The notes under the pieces: generated by a model | What the model was told of the DNA's origin: nothing | The model's database searches: none | Seen by the model: the letters and a program-made list of their open reading frames with translations, nothing else | Made by a program: the position numbers and the translations under genes | Shown here: piece by piece, positions 42,791 through 50,849 of the stretch | How the letters are laid out: every line of letters begins with the position of its first letter | Numbering within the stretch: the stretch's first letter is position 1 | NCBI GenBank assembly: GCA_023392635.1 | Contig: JAEVYS010000062.1 | Coordinates: 46,343 to 110,342, forward strand | Length of the DNA: 64,000 nucleotides | Source: Actinomycetes bacterium | GTDB lineage: Bacteria; Actinomycetota; Actinomycetes; Propionibacteriales; Propionibacteriaceae | Reading direction: 5' to 3'

Positions 42791-43573
42791 ATGTCGAAAT
42801 CCACCCAGACCCCGTCCACTCCTCCCCCCACGCGCAGGGAGGCCCTGCGCACCCAGCAGCAAGCGGCCGCCCGCGCCGCCCGGCGCTCCGGCCGCATCGT
42901 CCGGGCGGCCTGGATCGCGGGCATCACCGTGATCGCGGTGATGGTCGGCGTCATCGCCTGGACGCTGGTCCGGGCCGGCGGCCCCTCGGCGGCCGTCACG
43001 GGCACCCTGGTCGCGCCCGCCGGCGCCACCGGCACCGGCGCCGTCGTCGTCGGCAAGGACTCCGCGCCGGTGACCGTGACCGTGTACGCCGACTTCATGT
43101 GCCCGTGGTGCGGCAAGTTCGAGCGCGCGAACGGCGACGCCCTCGCCGGCGCTGTCGACGCGGGCACGGTGAAGCTCGAGATCCATCCGATGGCCTTCCT
43201 CGACGATCTCTCGGCCGGCACCCGGTACTCCAGCAGGGCGGCGAACGCGTTCGTCACGCTCGCCAACGACGATCCCGCGGTGGCCTTCCGGTTCCACCGC
43301 CTGCTGTACACCTACCAGCCCGAGGAGAACTCGACCGGGCTGAGCGATGCGCGGCTGGTCGAACTGGCGCGGGAGGCCGGCGCGACGCCGGCCATGACGG
43401 CCGGCTTCGCTTCACAGACCTACGCCCCGTGGATCGCGCGTGCCACCCAGCAGGCCTGGGACGACGGCGTCACGGGCACGCCGACGGTCAAGATCGACGG
43501 CCGTACCTTCGACGGCGACATGTTCACCGCCGGTCCGCTCGCCGCCGCCATCGAGGCGGCCGCGCGTGACTGA
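42791..43573 (+). CDS. DsbA-like thiol oxidoreductase, membrane-anchored
   Basis: 260 residues from ATG 42791 (GGAAGAGAG upstream). A cytoplasmic Arg/Gln-rich start and one transmembrane helix (about 38-60) precede a thioredoxin_4 (DsbA/DsbG) domain. The active site is C104-P-W-C107 (YADFMCPWCGKF) and the cis-Pro loop is GVTGTPTVKIDG. It introduces or shuffles disulfides outside the cell membrane. Its end overlaps the VKOR gene by 8 bases, which supplies reoxidation. Confidence 0.92.
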   Translation: MSKSTQTPSTPPPTRREALRTQQQAAARAARRSGRIVRAAWIAGITVIAVMVGVIAWTLVRAGGPSAAVTGTLVAPAGATGTGAVVVGKDSAPVTVTVYADFMCPWCGKFERANGDALAGAVDAGTVKLEIHPMAFLDDLSAGTRYSSRAANAFVTLANDDPAVAFRFHRLLYTYQPEENSTGLSDARLVELAREAGATPAMTAGFASQTYAPWIARATQQAWDDGVTGTPTVKIDGRTFDGDMFTAGPLAAAIEAAARD

Positions 43574-44186
43574 CACCGTCGTCCGCCGCTTCAACCGGCT
43601 GCGGCAGTCGAACCACTGGATCTTCGCCACCATGCTGTTCTCGGCGGCACTCAGCCTCACCGCTTCCTTCGTGCTCTCCGTGGACGCGATCGTGCTGGCG
43701 AAGGACCCGAACGCCGCCCTGTCCTGCAACATCAACGCCGTGCTCAGCTGCGGCACCGTCGCCAGTTCCTGGCAGGCCAGCCTGTTCGGGTTCCCCAACG
43801 CCTTCCTCGGCCTGGTGGCCGAGCCGGTGGTGATCACCATCGCCGTCGCCGCGCTCGGCGGCGTCCGGTTCCCGCGGTGGTTCATGCTGAGCGCGCAGGT
43901 GGTCTACACCCTGGGGCTGGTCTTCGCCTACTGGCTGTTCTTCCAGGCGTACTTCGTGATCGGTGCCCTGTGCCCGTGGTGCCTGCTGATCACGCTGTCG
44001 ACCACGCTGGTGTTCACCTCGCTCACGCACGTGAACATCCGCGACGGCAACCTGTACCTGCCCGAGCGGGCGAGCCTCGCCGCCCGGCGGTTCACCGCCG
44101 CCGGACTGGATGCCCTCGTGGTGGGCGTGTGGCTGATGGCGGTCCTGACCATGGTGGTCACCAAGTACGGGCCGCTGATGGTCTGA
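43566..44186 (+). CDS. Vitamin K epoxide reductase (VKOR) family protein
   Basis: 206 residues from GTG 43566. Transmembrane segments carry the loop Cys pair (ALSCNINAVLSCGTVASSW) and the active-site CPWC in ALCPWCLLITLSTTLVF, with the FGFPNAFLGL motif between. In actinobacteria VKOR replaces DsbB: it reoxidises DsbA and passes electrons to menaquinone. Translational overlap with the DsbA gene supports this pairing. The stop lies 1 base from the convergent LysR gene. Confidence 0.93.
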   Translation: MTDTVVRRFNRLRQSNHWIFATMLFSAALSLTASFVLSVDAIVLAKDPNAALSCNINAVLSCGTVASSWQASLFGFPNAFLGLVAEPVVITIAVAALGGVRFPRWFMLSAQVVYTLGLVFAYWLFFQAYFVIGALCPWCLLITLSTTLVFTSLTHVNIRDGNLYLPERASLAARRFTAAGLDALVVGVWLMAVLTMVVTKYGPLMV

Positions 44187-44187
44187 C

Positions 44188-45093
44188 TCACAGCGAGCGG
44201 GCGGCGGTGAGGCGCGCGCCGGTCTCGGAGAGTGCGGAGAGGACGAGCCGGACGGCGGCGCGCTGCAGCCGGTCGGGTCGTCCCAGGGCGAAGATCGAGC
44301 GGACCGAACGGACGTCGGCCAGCGGGACGAGCCTGAGGTCGGGCCGGGGACGGGTGGTGAACCGCGGCAGGAGCGCGCACGCCACGCCCGCGCCGACCAG
44401 GGCCTCGACCACCCGGTTGTCGCGGATGCGCTGGACGACCTCCAGGGCCCGTCCCGCCCGGTTCTCGATCGCGATCCGGACCGTGTCGAAGGGGTAGCCG
44501 GGCGGCACGCCGATCCAGCGCTCGCCGGCGAGGTCGGCAGCGGTGAGCGCCGGCGAGGCTGCGAGCCGGTGGCCGGCGGGCAGGGCGACATCGAGGGGCT
44601 CGCGGGCGATCGCCTGGACGAAGAGGCGGCCGGACCCCTGGGGGCTGTCCGCGAGGCTGTGGCCGATCACGAGGTCATGGTCCGCGGCCCGTCCGGCGAA
44701 GTCGGCCTCGGCCACGTCGGTGTCGCTCAGGCTGACCTCCACGTCGGTTCCCGCCAGCCTCGCGATCAAGCCGGGGGAGAGGAACTCGAGGGCGCTCGGC
44801 AGGCCCGTGATGGTGACCTCGCCACTCGGCGCACCCCTGAGGTCGTCCAGGCGCCGCTGGAGCCCCTCGAGGACGGTGGACACCTCGACCGCGCCCTCGG
44901 CGAGGAGGCGTCCGGCGGCGTTCAGGCGCAGGCCTCGCCCGCTGGGCTCCACGAGGGCGAGCCCGAGCGCGCGCTCGGCGCTGCGCAACTGCTGGCTGAC
45001 CGCGGACGGGGTGCGGTAGGTCGCCGCTGCCACCGCGGTCACCGTCCCGCGGTCGGCGAGTTCGCGGAGGAGTTCCAGGTGCCGGACGTCCAT
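44188..45093 (-). CDS. LysR family transcriptional regulator
   Basis: 301 residues. The winged helix-turn-helix is at about 1-60 (LELLRELADRGTVTAVAAATYRTPSAVSQQL). The rest is a periplasmic-binding-like effector domain (GEVTITGLPSALEFLSPGLIARL, then ENRAGRALEVVQRIRDNRVVEALVGAGVACALLPR). It diverges from the EamA transporter gene with 63 bases between starts and probably controls it. An ACAA-N8-TTGT dyad at 45118-45133 is a candidate site. Confidence 0.88.
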   Translation of the reverse strand: MDVRHLELLRELADRGTVTAVAAATYRTPSAVSQQLRSAERALGLALVEPSGRGLRLNAAGRLLAEGAVEVSTVLEGLQRRLDDLRGAPSGEVTITGLPSALEFLSPGLIARLAGTDVEVSLSDTDVAEADFAGRAADHDLVIGHSLADSPQGSGRLFVQAIAREPLDVALPAGHRLAASPALTAADLAGERWIGVPPGYPFDTVRIAIENRAGRALEVVQRIRDNRVVEALVGAGVACALLPRFTTRPRPDLRLVPLADVRSVRSIFALGRPDRLQRAAVRLVLSALSETGARLTAARSL

Positions 45094-45099
45094 GAAGCC

Positions 45100-45105
45100 A
45101 GCCTA
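45100..45105 (-). promoter_or_regulatory. -10 element TAGGCT, leaderless start for the LysR gene
   Basis: On the minus strand TAGGCT ends 6 bases before ATG 45093, with no SD sequence. Confidence 0.5.
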
Positions 45106-45156
45106 AATCAACGCTTCACAAACCGGAACTTGTCCTTCACGATCGGGTGTTCGAGC

Positions 45157-46176
45157 ATGGGGGACGTGCCCGTTCCCCACCGCCTGCTCGCCGTCGTCGT
45201 GGCCGCCATCTGGGGCGTGAACTTCCTCGCGATCCACGCGTCGCTGGCCCAGTTCCCGCCGTTCCTCCTCGTCGCAGTCCGGTTCGCGCTGATCGCGGTG
45301 CCGACGTTGATCCTGGTGCCGCGACCCCGGGTGCCCGTGCGCTGGCTGATCGGCTACGGCCTCGGCTTCGGCGTCGCGCAGTTCACGTTCCTCTACTGGG
45401 GCATGGCGGCCGGCATGCCGACGGGCCTGGCCTCGCTCGTGCTCCAGGTGTCCGGACCGTTCACGCTTGTGCTGGGCGGCGTCCTGCTGGGCGAGCGCAT
45501 CCGCGGCCGCCAGTGGGCGGGGATCGGGATCGCGGTGCTCGGCATGGCGCTGGTGGGTCTGGCTCGCGCACAGGCGGCGGCGTTCTGGCCCTTCCTCCTG
45601 GTGCTGGTCGGTGGGCTCGGCTGGGCGTTCGGCAACGTGTCCAGCCGACTCGCCCAGCCGCCCAACCCGCTGCACCTGACGTTGTGGATGTCGGTGGTGG
45701 TGCCGGTGCCGATGCTCGTGCTGTCCCTGGCCGTCGAGGGCCCGCAGCAGATCCTCACCGCTGTGGCGGGGTCCCTCTCCCTGTCCGCGCTGCCGGCCTG
45801 GGTCGGCCTCGCCTACACCTGCCTGATCGGGACGGCCGTGGGCTCCGGCATCTGGACCTGGCTGCTGGTCCGGCACCCCGCCGGCGTGGTCGGGCCGTTC
45901 TCGATGCTGGTGCCGGTGTTCGGTATCGCGACGGCGGCGCTCGTCCTGGGTGAACGCCCGGTCTGGCTGGAGCTCCTGGGCGGTGCGGTGGTGGTCGCCG
46001 GTGTCCTGATCGGGTCGCGCGGCCCGGGAACCGTCAGCGGTCCTCCGGCTCGGGGGCGGGATGGTCACCCTGGCCGTCCTGCCGGCGCAACTCGTCCTCG
46101 CGGCGGCGCAGGTCCTCTTCCCACCGCTTCAGCAGGCGCTCGTGCTCACTGTTCGTCCGCTTCAGCTGGGCGATGA
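45157..46176 (+). CDS. EamA/DMT family transporter
   Basis: 339 residues from ATG 45157; GTG 45166 is an alternative start. Ten transmembrane helices form two EamA repeats (VVAAIWGVNFLAIHASLAQFPPFLLVAVRF and GWAFGNVSSRLAQPPNPLHL). The DMT fold ends near residue 290 (VVAGVLIGSRG). The last 45 or so residues are low-complexity Gly/Pro/Arg/Ala and overlap the convergent gene, so the tail may be drift past a lost stop. Members export amino acids or metabolites; the cargo is unknown. Confidence 0.88.
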   Translation: MGDVPVPHRLLAVVVAAIWGVNFLAIHASLAQFPPFLLVAVRFALIAVPTLILVPRPRVPVRWLIGYGLGFGVAQFTFLYWGMAAGMPTGLASLVLQVSGPFTLVLGGVLLGERIRGRQWAGIGIAVLGMALVGLARAQAAAFWPFLLVLVGGLGWAFGNVSSRLAQPPNPLHLTLWMSVVVPVPMLVLSLAVEGPQQILTAVAGSLSLSALPAWVGLAYTCLIGTAVGSGIWTWLLVRHPAGVVGPFSMLVPVFGIATAALVLGERPVWLELLGGAVVVAGVLIGSRGPGTVSGPPARGRDGHPGRPAGATRPRGGAGPLPTASAGARAHCSSASAGR

Positions 46177-46447
46177 AGGCCGGGTCGTCATCGGGCGCCG
46201 TCGGACGCAGGTACGGTGGACGCTCCCAGGTCGGCGCGTCGGGCGTCCCGGCCCTCTCGCGGGGCCGGCGGAGCGGACGTCCGGCGAGCAGCCAGGCGAT
46301 GCACCCGATGAGCGGGATGACCGCCATCAGCACGACCCAGCCCCACTTCGGCAGGTTCCGGACCCGTGACTGGTCGGCGAGGATGCAGTCGATCAGGCAG
46401 AACACAAGCAGGACCAGGTCCAGCGCAAGAGGCAGCAGGCGGATCAT
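46034..46447 (-). CDS. PLD-nuclease N-terminal (PLDc_N) domain membrane protein
   Basis: 137 residues. Two transmembrane helices (about 3-20 and 34-55) contain the family signature CLIDCILADQSRVRNLPKWGWVVLMAVIPLIGCIAWLLAGRP. The C-terminal half is charged and helical (KRTNSEHERLLKRWEEDLRRREDELRRQ), probably a cytoplasmic coiled coil. No PLD catalytic domain is present. AGGAG precedes the ATG. Its 3' end overlaps the EamA gene antiparallel by 143 bases. Confidence 0.82.
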   Translation of the reverse strand: MIRLLPLALDLVLLVFCLIDCILADQSRVRNLPKWGWVVLMAVIPLIGCIAWLLAGRPLRRPRERAGTPDAPTWERPPYLRPTAPDDDPAFIAQLKRTNSEHERLLKRWEEDLRRREDELRRQDGQGDHPAPEPEDR

Positions 46448-46494
46448 CGGGCTCCTGACGGATTACTCGCTCCCACGATAGGTCATGGCCCAAG

Positions 46495-47211
46495 TCAGGC
46501 GGCGAGGGAGCGGGCGCGGAGCTGGCCGCAGAACGCCTGGGCGAGCAGGCGGCCGTTGCGCGAGAGCTCGGTGTCGTGGGCGTTCATCTCGCGGCGCATG
46601 CTGCGGCCGTCCGCGCCGCCGAGCGCAGCCCAGCGTCCCATGAGTTCGGGCGACGCCTCCGGATGGAACTGGACGCCGACGGCCGAGCCGACCCGGAACG
46701 CCTGGTTGGGGTAGCGCTCGGTGCTGGCGAGCTGGACGGCACCCTGGGGAAGCCGGGTGACCGCATCGTCATGCGACTCGGGAAAGAGCGACTGACCGGC
46801 GTCCGCGAGACGGCAGAGCAGGGGGTCGTGGGCAGCACCCTCGTGCCACGTGACCGGGTACGCGCCGTGTTCACCGCCACCGGGATGGCTGACGGTCACC
46901 TGGCCGCCGAAGGCCTCCGCGAGCAACTGGTGCCCCAGGCAGATCGCGAGCGTCGGGACCTCGGCCTCCACGGCGGCGACCATCAGTTCCTTCAGCGGCT
47001 CGATCCAGGCGTGCCCGGCCTGGTCGTGGGCGCTCATCCGCCCGCCCAGCACGATCAGGCCGTCGCCCAGGGTCTCGACCTGCGGTACGGGCAGCCGGTA
47101 CACCGGGACCGCTCGCACGAGGACGCGGTTGCTGGCCAGCCAGGTGCCGAACCGGTCGGCCGGGACATCCGGATCGGGCTGGATGATGGTCGCGCGCACT
47201 GCCCTCGGCAT
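46495..47211 (-). CDS. Class I glutamine amidotransferase-like protein
   Basis: 238 residues. The nucleophile elbow is LAICLGHQLLAEAFGG (Cys) and the His-Glu pair is FHPEASPEL. This matches stand-alone GMP-synthase-like GATases (YfeJ-type), which cleave glutamine or gamma-glutamyl compounds. No synthetase partner gene is adjacent. The C-terminus has an extra helical tail. Transcription is probably leaderless. Confidence 0.88.
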   Translation of the reverse strand: MPRAVRATIIQPDPDVPADRFGTWLASNRVLVRAVPVYRLPVPQVETLGDGLIVLGGRMSAHDQAGHAWIEPLKELMVAAVEAEVPTLAICLGHQLLAEAFGGQVTVSHPGGGEHGAYPVTWHEGAAHDPLLCRLADAGQSLFPESHDDAVTRLPQGAVQLASTERYPNQAFRVGSAVGVQFHPEASPELMGRWAALGGADGRSMRREMNAHDTELSRNGRLLAQAFCGQLRARSLAA

Positions 47212-47218
47212 GGCCGGG

Positions 47219-47224
47219 AGACTA
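47219..47224 (-). promoter_or_regulatory. -10 element TAGTCT, leaderless start for the amidotransferase gene
   Basis: On the minus strand TAGTCT ends 7 bases before ATG 47211, with no SD sequence. Confidence 0.5.
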
Positions 47225-47274
47225 GCCGAGGATTTCTACGGGCTTGTTACAGCGCCGCCGGACGTTGAGACGGC

Positions 47275-48558
47275 TCAGGCGGCCAGCGCCGGATCGCGGA
47301 GTTCGGCCGGACGCGCCTCTGCGAGGTCCGGGAGCACGGCGAGCGGGTCGGCGACGCTGGTCAGGGACGGGGCGACCCAGCGGGACGCCACAAGGGCACC
47401 GAGCAGCGGAACCAGCACCACCAGGAGGGCGTGCTGCGCACCGCCCAGGCTCGTGGCGGCGACGCCGATCAACGGAGCGGCCGTCATCACGGCCACCGAA
47501 CCCAGCGACGCCATCATCGACACCCGTGACGGAGCGCGACGCGGCTCGTCGGACACGGCAGCGACGGTGAGCGGGAAGCACAGCGCAGTGCCGGCGCCCC
47601 ACAGCGCCACGCCGACCAGGGCGAGCCCGGGGTGGGCGGACAGGCCGAAGGCGGCGATCCCGAGCACGGCGAAGAGGCAGGACACCCGCAGGGCCGCGAC
47701 GCGGCCGAGGCGATCGATGGCCCGGCTGCCCACCACGCGCACCAGCAGCATCGCGCCGATGAACACGCCGAGGGCCAGTCCACCGAAGGCTTCGGTGGCG
47801 CCGAACCCGTCCACGAACGCCAGTGCCAGCCAGTTGTTCGCCGCACCCTCGCTGAGGGCCGCGGCGAAAGCCACCACCCCGATCAGGATGGTGCGCGGCT
47901 CGGTCCAGACGGCGAGCTGTCCGCCCTTCGCTGCCGCGTCCCCGCGGACGGCCTCCACGCCCTCGGGCACCGGGGGCATCACCATGCCGGCCCGCAGCGC
48001 CAGGAGCCGCAGCACGCCGGTGGCCAGCGCGATTCCGGCGAACTGCAGGACGACCGGGACCCCGGCGGTCGAGGCGAGCGCGCCGAGGACCGAACCGGCC
48101 ACGGCGCCGGCAGAGAACGCGGCGTGGAACTGCGGGATCACGGAGCGTCCGTGTGCCTGCTCGATCCGGGCCGACTCGACGTTCATGGGCACCGTGAGCA
48201 GCGAGCCGCCGATGCCGTTCACCACGATGCCGATGCCGAACACCCAGCGGGACGGCACCGCCGGGGCGAGCCCGACCAGCAGGCAGCCGAGCGTCATCAC
48301 CACTGCGCCGGCCGCGAAGACGCGCGTGCTGCCGAACCGCGCCAGCAGTGAGGGCCCCGAGAAGACGGTGACCAGCGCGCCGATCGAGCCGACCAGCAGG
48401 ACCGCGCCGAGCTCGGCGGCGGTGAGTCCGAGCGCGTCGCGGATGCTCGGGATCCGGGCGAGCCAGGAGAAGGCGAACACGCCGCTCAGGGCGAAGACGC
48501 CGATCAGCAGCAGGCGGGCGCGCTCCTGCGCGGGAAGGGCCGAGAAGGGCCGGGACAC
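47275..48558 (-). CDS. MFS transporter
   Basis: 427 residues from GTG 48558 (GGAG upstream), with about 12 transmembrane helices. It resembles the YbjJ/FucP-like MFS group: SWLARIPSIRDALGLTAAELGAVLL and NGIGGSLLTVPMNVESARIEQAHGRSVIPQFHAAFSAGAVAG. Export of a drug or metabolite, or sugar transport, is possible; the cargo is not identified. It lies 63 bases upstream of the amidotransferase gene on the same strand. Confidence 0.88.
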   Translation of the reverse strand: MSRPFSALPAQERARLLLIGVFALSGVFAFSWLARIPSIRDALGLTAAELGAVLLVGSIGALVTVFSGPSLLARFGSTRVFAAGAVVMTLGCLLVGLAPAVPSRWVFGIGIVVNGIGGSLLTVPMNVESARIEQAHGRSVIPQFHAAFSAGAVAGSVLGALASTAGVPVVLQFAGIALATGVLRLLALRAGMVMPPVPEGVEAVRGDAAAKGGQLAVWTEPRTILIGVVAFAAALSEGAANNWLALAFVDGFGATEAFGGLALGVFIGAMLLVRVVGSRAIDRLGRVAALRVSCLFAVLGIAAFGLSAHPGLALVGVALWGAGTALCFPLTVAAVSDEPRRAPSRVSMMASLGSVAVMTAAPLIGVAATSLGGAQHALLVVLVPLLGALVASRWVAPSLTSVADPLAVLPDLAEARPAELRDPALAA

Positions 48559-48747
48559 AGCGAGCTCCAGGGGTCGGGATGGTCAGGCTTCCCAAACCGC
48601 AGGCGATGGGTCGTCGGTGGCGCGTGTCCGGCACGCCGAGGGCGGCCAGCCAGGCTGGACGCGGCATCGGGGATGGGGCTATTCCACCAAGCCGGCGGCC
48701 CGCCCGTCAAACCGAGCAGTGGTCGGATTTCGTGGTTCGAAAGGGGT

Positions 48748-48767
48748 ATAGTTGAGGAATCAACTAT
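48748..48767. promoter_or_regulatory. MarR-type operator ATAGTTGA-N4-TCAACTAT
   Basis: A perfect 8-bp inverted repeat with a 4-base spacer, 18 bases before the nitroreductase ATG. It overlaps a TATAGT -10-like hexamer (48747-48752) and sits just before the GAGGAAG ribosome site. TAGTTGA/TCAACTA arms are typical of MarR-family operators. Binding would block transcription. Confidence 0.7.
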
Positions 48768-48785
48768 CTGAGGAAGTCCCGAAAC

Positions 48786-49385
48786 ATGACCGTGCAGGAC
48801 CTGCGTGACGCCCCCACCGCCACCACCATCTTCACCGACATGCACACCGCCTACCGGTTCACTCCCGAGCCGGTGGCCGACGAGCAGCTGGCCGCCATTT
48901 ACGACCTGGCGAAGTTCACCCCCACCGCGCTGAACAGCCAGCCGCTACGGATCACGTTCGTGCGTACCGAGTCGGCCAGGCAGCGGTTGTTGCCGCTGCT
49001 GTCGGAGGGGAACCGGGAGAAGTCCGCGTCCGCCCCGGTGGTGGCGATTCTCGCCGCCGACACCGACTTCCACGAACACTTGCCGGTGGTGGCGCCGCAG
49101 TCGCAGGGCGCCCGTGAACGCTTCGCCGCCAATGCCGAGCAGCGCGCGGCGATGGCGAGGAACAACGCGTGGTTGCAGGCGGGAGGGTTCATCCTCGCCG
49201 TGCGCGCCGCCGGGCTGGACGCCGGCCCGATGGGCGGCATCGACAGCGCCGCCATCGACCGGGAGTTCTTCGCCGGCACAGCGCTGCGCACGTTCATGGT
49301 CGTGAACATCGGCCACGTCGCGCCGGACGGACACTTCCCGCGCAATCCGCGGCTCGGCTTCGACCAGGCCGTCAGCCTGGCCTGA
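48786..49385 (+). CDS. RutE/HadB-like nitroreductase family protein
   Basis: 199 residues. Nitroreductase motifs include TAYRFTPEPVADEQLAAIYDLAKFTPTALNSQPLRITFV (FMN-binding Arg and Ser/Asn residues) and AAGLDAGPMGGIDSAAIDREFF. The pattern matches RutE-type malonic-semialdehyde reductases and related FMN enzymes, which reduce enals, quinones or nitro compounds with NAD(P)H. No other rut pyrimidine genes are nearby, so pyrimidine degradation is not implied. A MarR-type operator overlaps its promoter, suggesting induction by a phenolic or oxidising compound. Confidence 0.85.
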   Translation: MTVQDLRDAPTATTIFTDMHTAYRFTPEPVADEQLAAIYDLAKFTPTALNSQPLRITFVRTESARQRLLPLLSEGNREKSASAPVVAILAADTDFHEHLPVVAPQSQGARERFAANAEQRAAMARNNAWLQAGGFILAVRAAGLDAGPMGGIDSAAIDREFFAGTALRTFMVVNIGHVAPDGHFPRNPRLGFDQAVSLA

Positions 49386-49401
49386 CCGGCTCCCACTCGG
49401 G

Positions 49402-50112
49402 TCAGGGGGCGTCGCCGGTCTCGACGACCGCCAGCACAGCCCTCAGGCAGGAGGGGTGGCCCAGCACCCGGAAGTGCCCGGACACCGGCAGCCGGATGTT
49501 GCGTGCTCCGGGCAGGTCGCTGCCTTCGGGCACGTGCTCGTCGAAGCGTCCGTACAACGAGGTGATGCGCGCGTTCACGTCGCCGGGCTCGCCCAGCCCG
49601 GCCATGCTGGGGTGCAGCGGCACCAGCGGGCGGACGCTGGGCAGCGGCAGCAGCCGGGCACGGCTCGAACCGTGGAACGGCGAGCAGACAGCCACCATCG
49701 ACGTGATCCGGTGCTCGTCGTCGGCGAGCATCGCCAGCTTCCCGATCAGGCCACCCTTGCTGTGCGCCACGATCACGACGTCTCGAAGGTTGCGCTCGGC
49801 GAGCAGGCCGAGCACAAGGCGTGCCCCGTCGGCGATCGGCGCACGGGTGTGGCCGAGGTCGGTCACCACGTGCACCGCGTGCCCGCGCAGGGAGAGCGGG
49901 ACGATCAGCGGACGCAGGAAGCGCCAGTCCTCGTACACCCCCGGCAGGACGACCACCGTCCGGCCGGAGCCGGTGGCGTAGTGGTCGGGGGCGGACGGCG
50001 CGAACAGCGTGCCGAACCAGACCGCCGCCGCCCAGGCGTAGTCCTGCACCCACCAGATCAGCTCGCGAAGGGTCACGCGTTCCAGTCTGGCCGCGCTGAC
50101 GCGCAACGTCAT
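49402..50112 (-). CDS. Alpha/beta hydrolase (lipase/esterase-like)
   Basis: 236 residues. The strand and oxyanion region is TVVVLPGVYEDWRFLRPLI and the nucleophile elbow is VIVAHSKGGLIGKLAML (Ser in AHSKGG). A catalytic His is probable in PVSGHFRVLGH, with Asp in the YGRFDEHVP segment. No signal peptide is visible. The fold resembles PGAP1/triacylglycerol lipase-type esterases; the substrate is unknown. It diverges from the M50 peptidase gene. Confidence 0.82.
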   Translation of the reverse strand: MTLRVSAARLERVTLRELIWWVQDYAWAAAVWFGTLFAPSAPDHYATGSGRTVVVLPGVYEDWRFLRPLIVPLSLRGHAVHVVTDLGHTRAPIADGARLVLGLLAERNLRDVVIVAHSKGGLIGKLAMLADDEHRITSMVAVCSPFHGSSRARLLPLPSVRPLVPLHPSMAGLGEPGDVNARITSLYGRFDEHVPEGSDLPGARNIRLPVSGHFRVLGHPSCLRAVLAVVETGDAP

Positions 50113-50150
50113 GTCCTCATCCGGGGTCCGCGTCGGGTAGGAAGGGGGTC

Positions 50151-50849
50151 GTGGAGCTGATCGCTGAGTTGTGGCGGCGGGCGCTGGTCACCCAACCGGT
50201 GCCCGGTCCGGGCGTCGCGGCGGTGATCGGCGGCGTCGCCCTGGGTGCGATGCTCATCGCCTGGCCGTTGGTCCGCCTGCTGGTGACGGTGTGCCACGAG
50301 GCTGGGCACGCGATCGTGGCCCTTGTCGCCGGGCGCAGGCTGAGCGGCATCAGGCTCCACTCCGACACGTCGGGACTCACCCTGACCCGTGGACGCCCCA
50401 CCGGCCCGGGCATGGTGGCCACCCTGTTCGCCGGCTATCCCGCGGCGTCCCTGGTGGGACTCGGCGCGGCCCGGCTCGCCGGCGCCGGGCATGCGCTCGG
50501 CCTGCTGTGGCTCCTGGTCGCACTGCTGGCACTGCTGCTGCTCACGCTGCGCACCTTCTACGGCGTCCTGGTGGTGCTCGGCCTGGGTGCGGCCGTCGCC
50601 GTGGTGTCGTGGTTCGCCACCCCGGTCGTGGCCGGCTGGCTGGGCACCGGGATCGCGTGGCTCCTGCTCCTCGCCGCTCCGCGTCCGGTGATCGAGCTGC
50701 TGCTCCGGCACCGTCCCGGCTCGGACGCCGCCCAGCTGGCGGCGCTGACCCACGTGCCGAAGGCGGTGTGGGGCCTGCTCTGGCTGGGCGTCACCGTCGG
50801 CGCCCTGCTGCTCGGCGCGGTCTGGATGGTGCCGTTGCCTCAGCGCTGA
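50151..50849 (+). CDS. M50 (site-2 protease-like) family metallopeptidase
   Basis: 232 residues from GTG 50151, after GGAAGGGGG. The zinc motif H49-E-A-G-H53 (VTVCHEAGHAIVALVAG) lies in a transmembrane helix, followed by five or six more helices. This is the M50B-type compact form without a PDZ domain. The second zinc ligand (usually NxxPxxxxDG) is not obvious, so activity is uncertain. The 3' end overlaps the convergent ABC ATPase gene by 10 bases. Confidence 0.8.
   Translation: MELIAELWRRALVTQPVPGPGVAAVIGGVALGAMLIAWPLVRLLVTVCHEAGHAIVALVAGRRLSGIRLHSDTSGLTLTRGRPTGPGMVATLFAGYPAASLVGLGAARLAGAGHALGLLWLLVALLALLLLTLRTFYGVLVVLGLGAAVAVVSWFATPVVAGWLGTGIAWLLLLAAPRPVIELLLRHRPGSDAAQLAALTHVPKAVWGLLWLGVTVGALLLGAVWMVPLPQR

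Noticed and set aside
48786..49385. Pyrimidine (rut) degradation locus
   Set aside because: Only a RutE-like protein is present; rutA, B, C, D, F and G are absent from the window.
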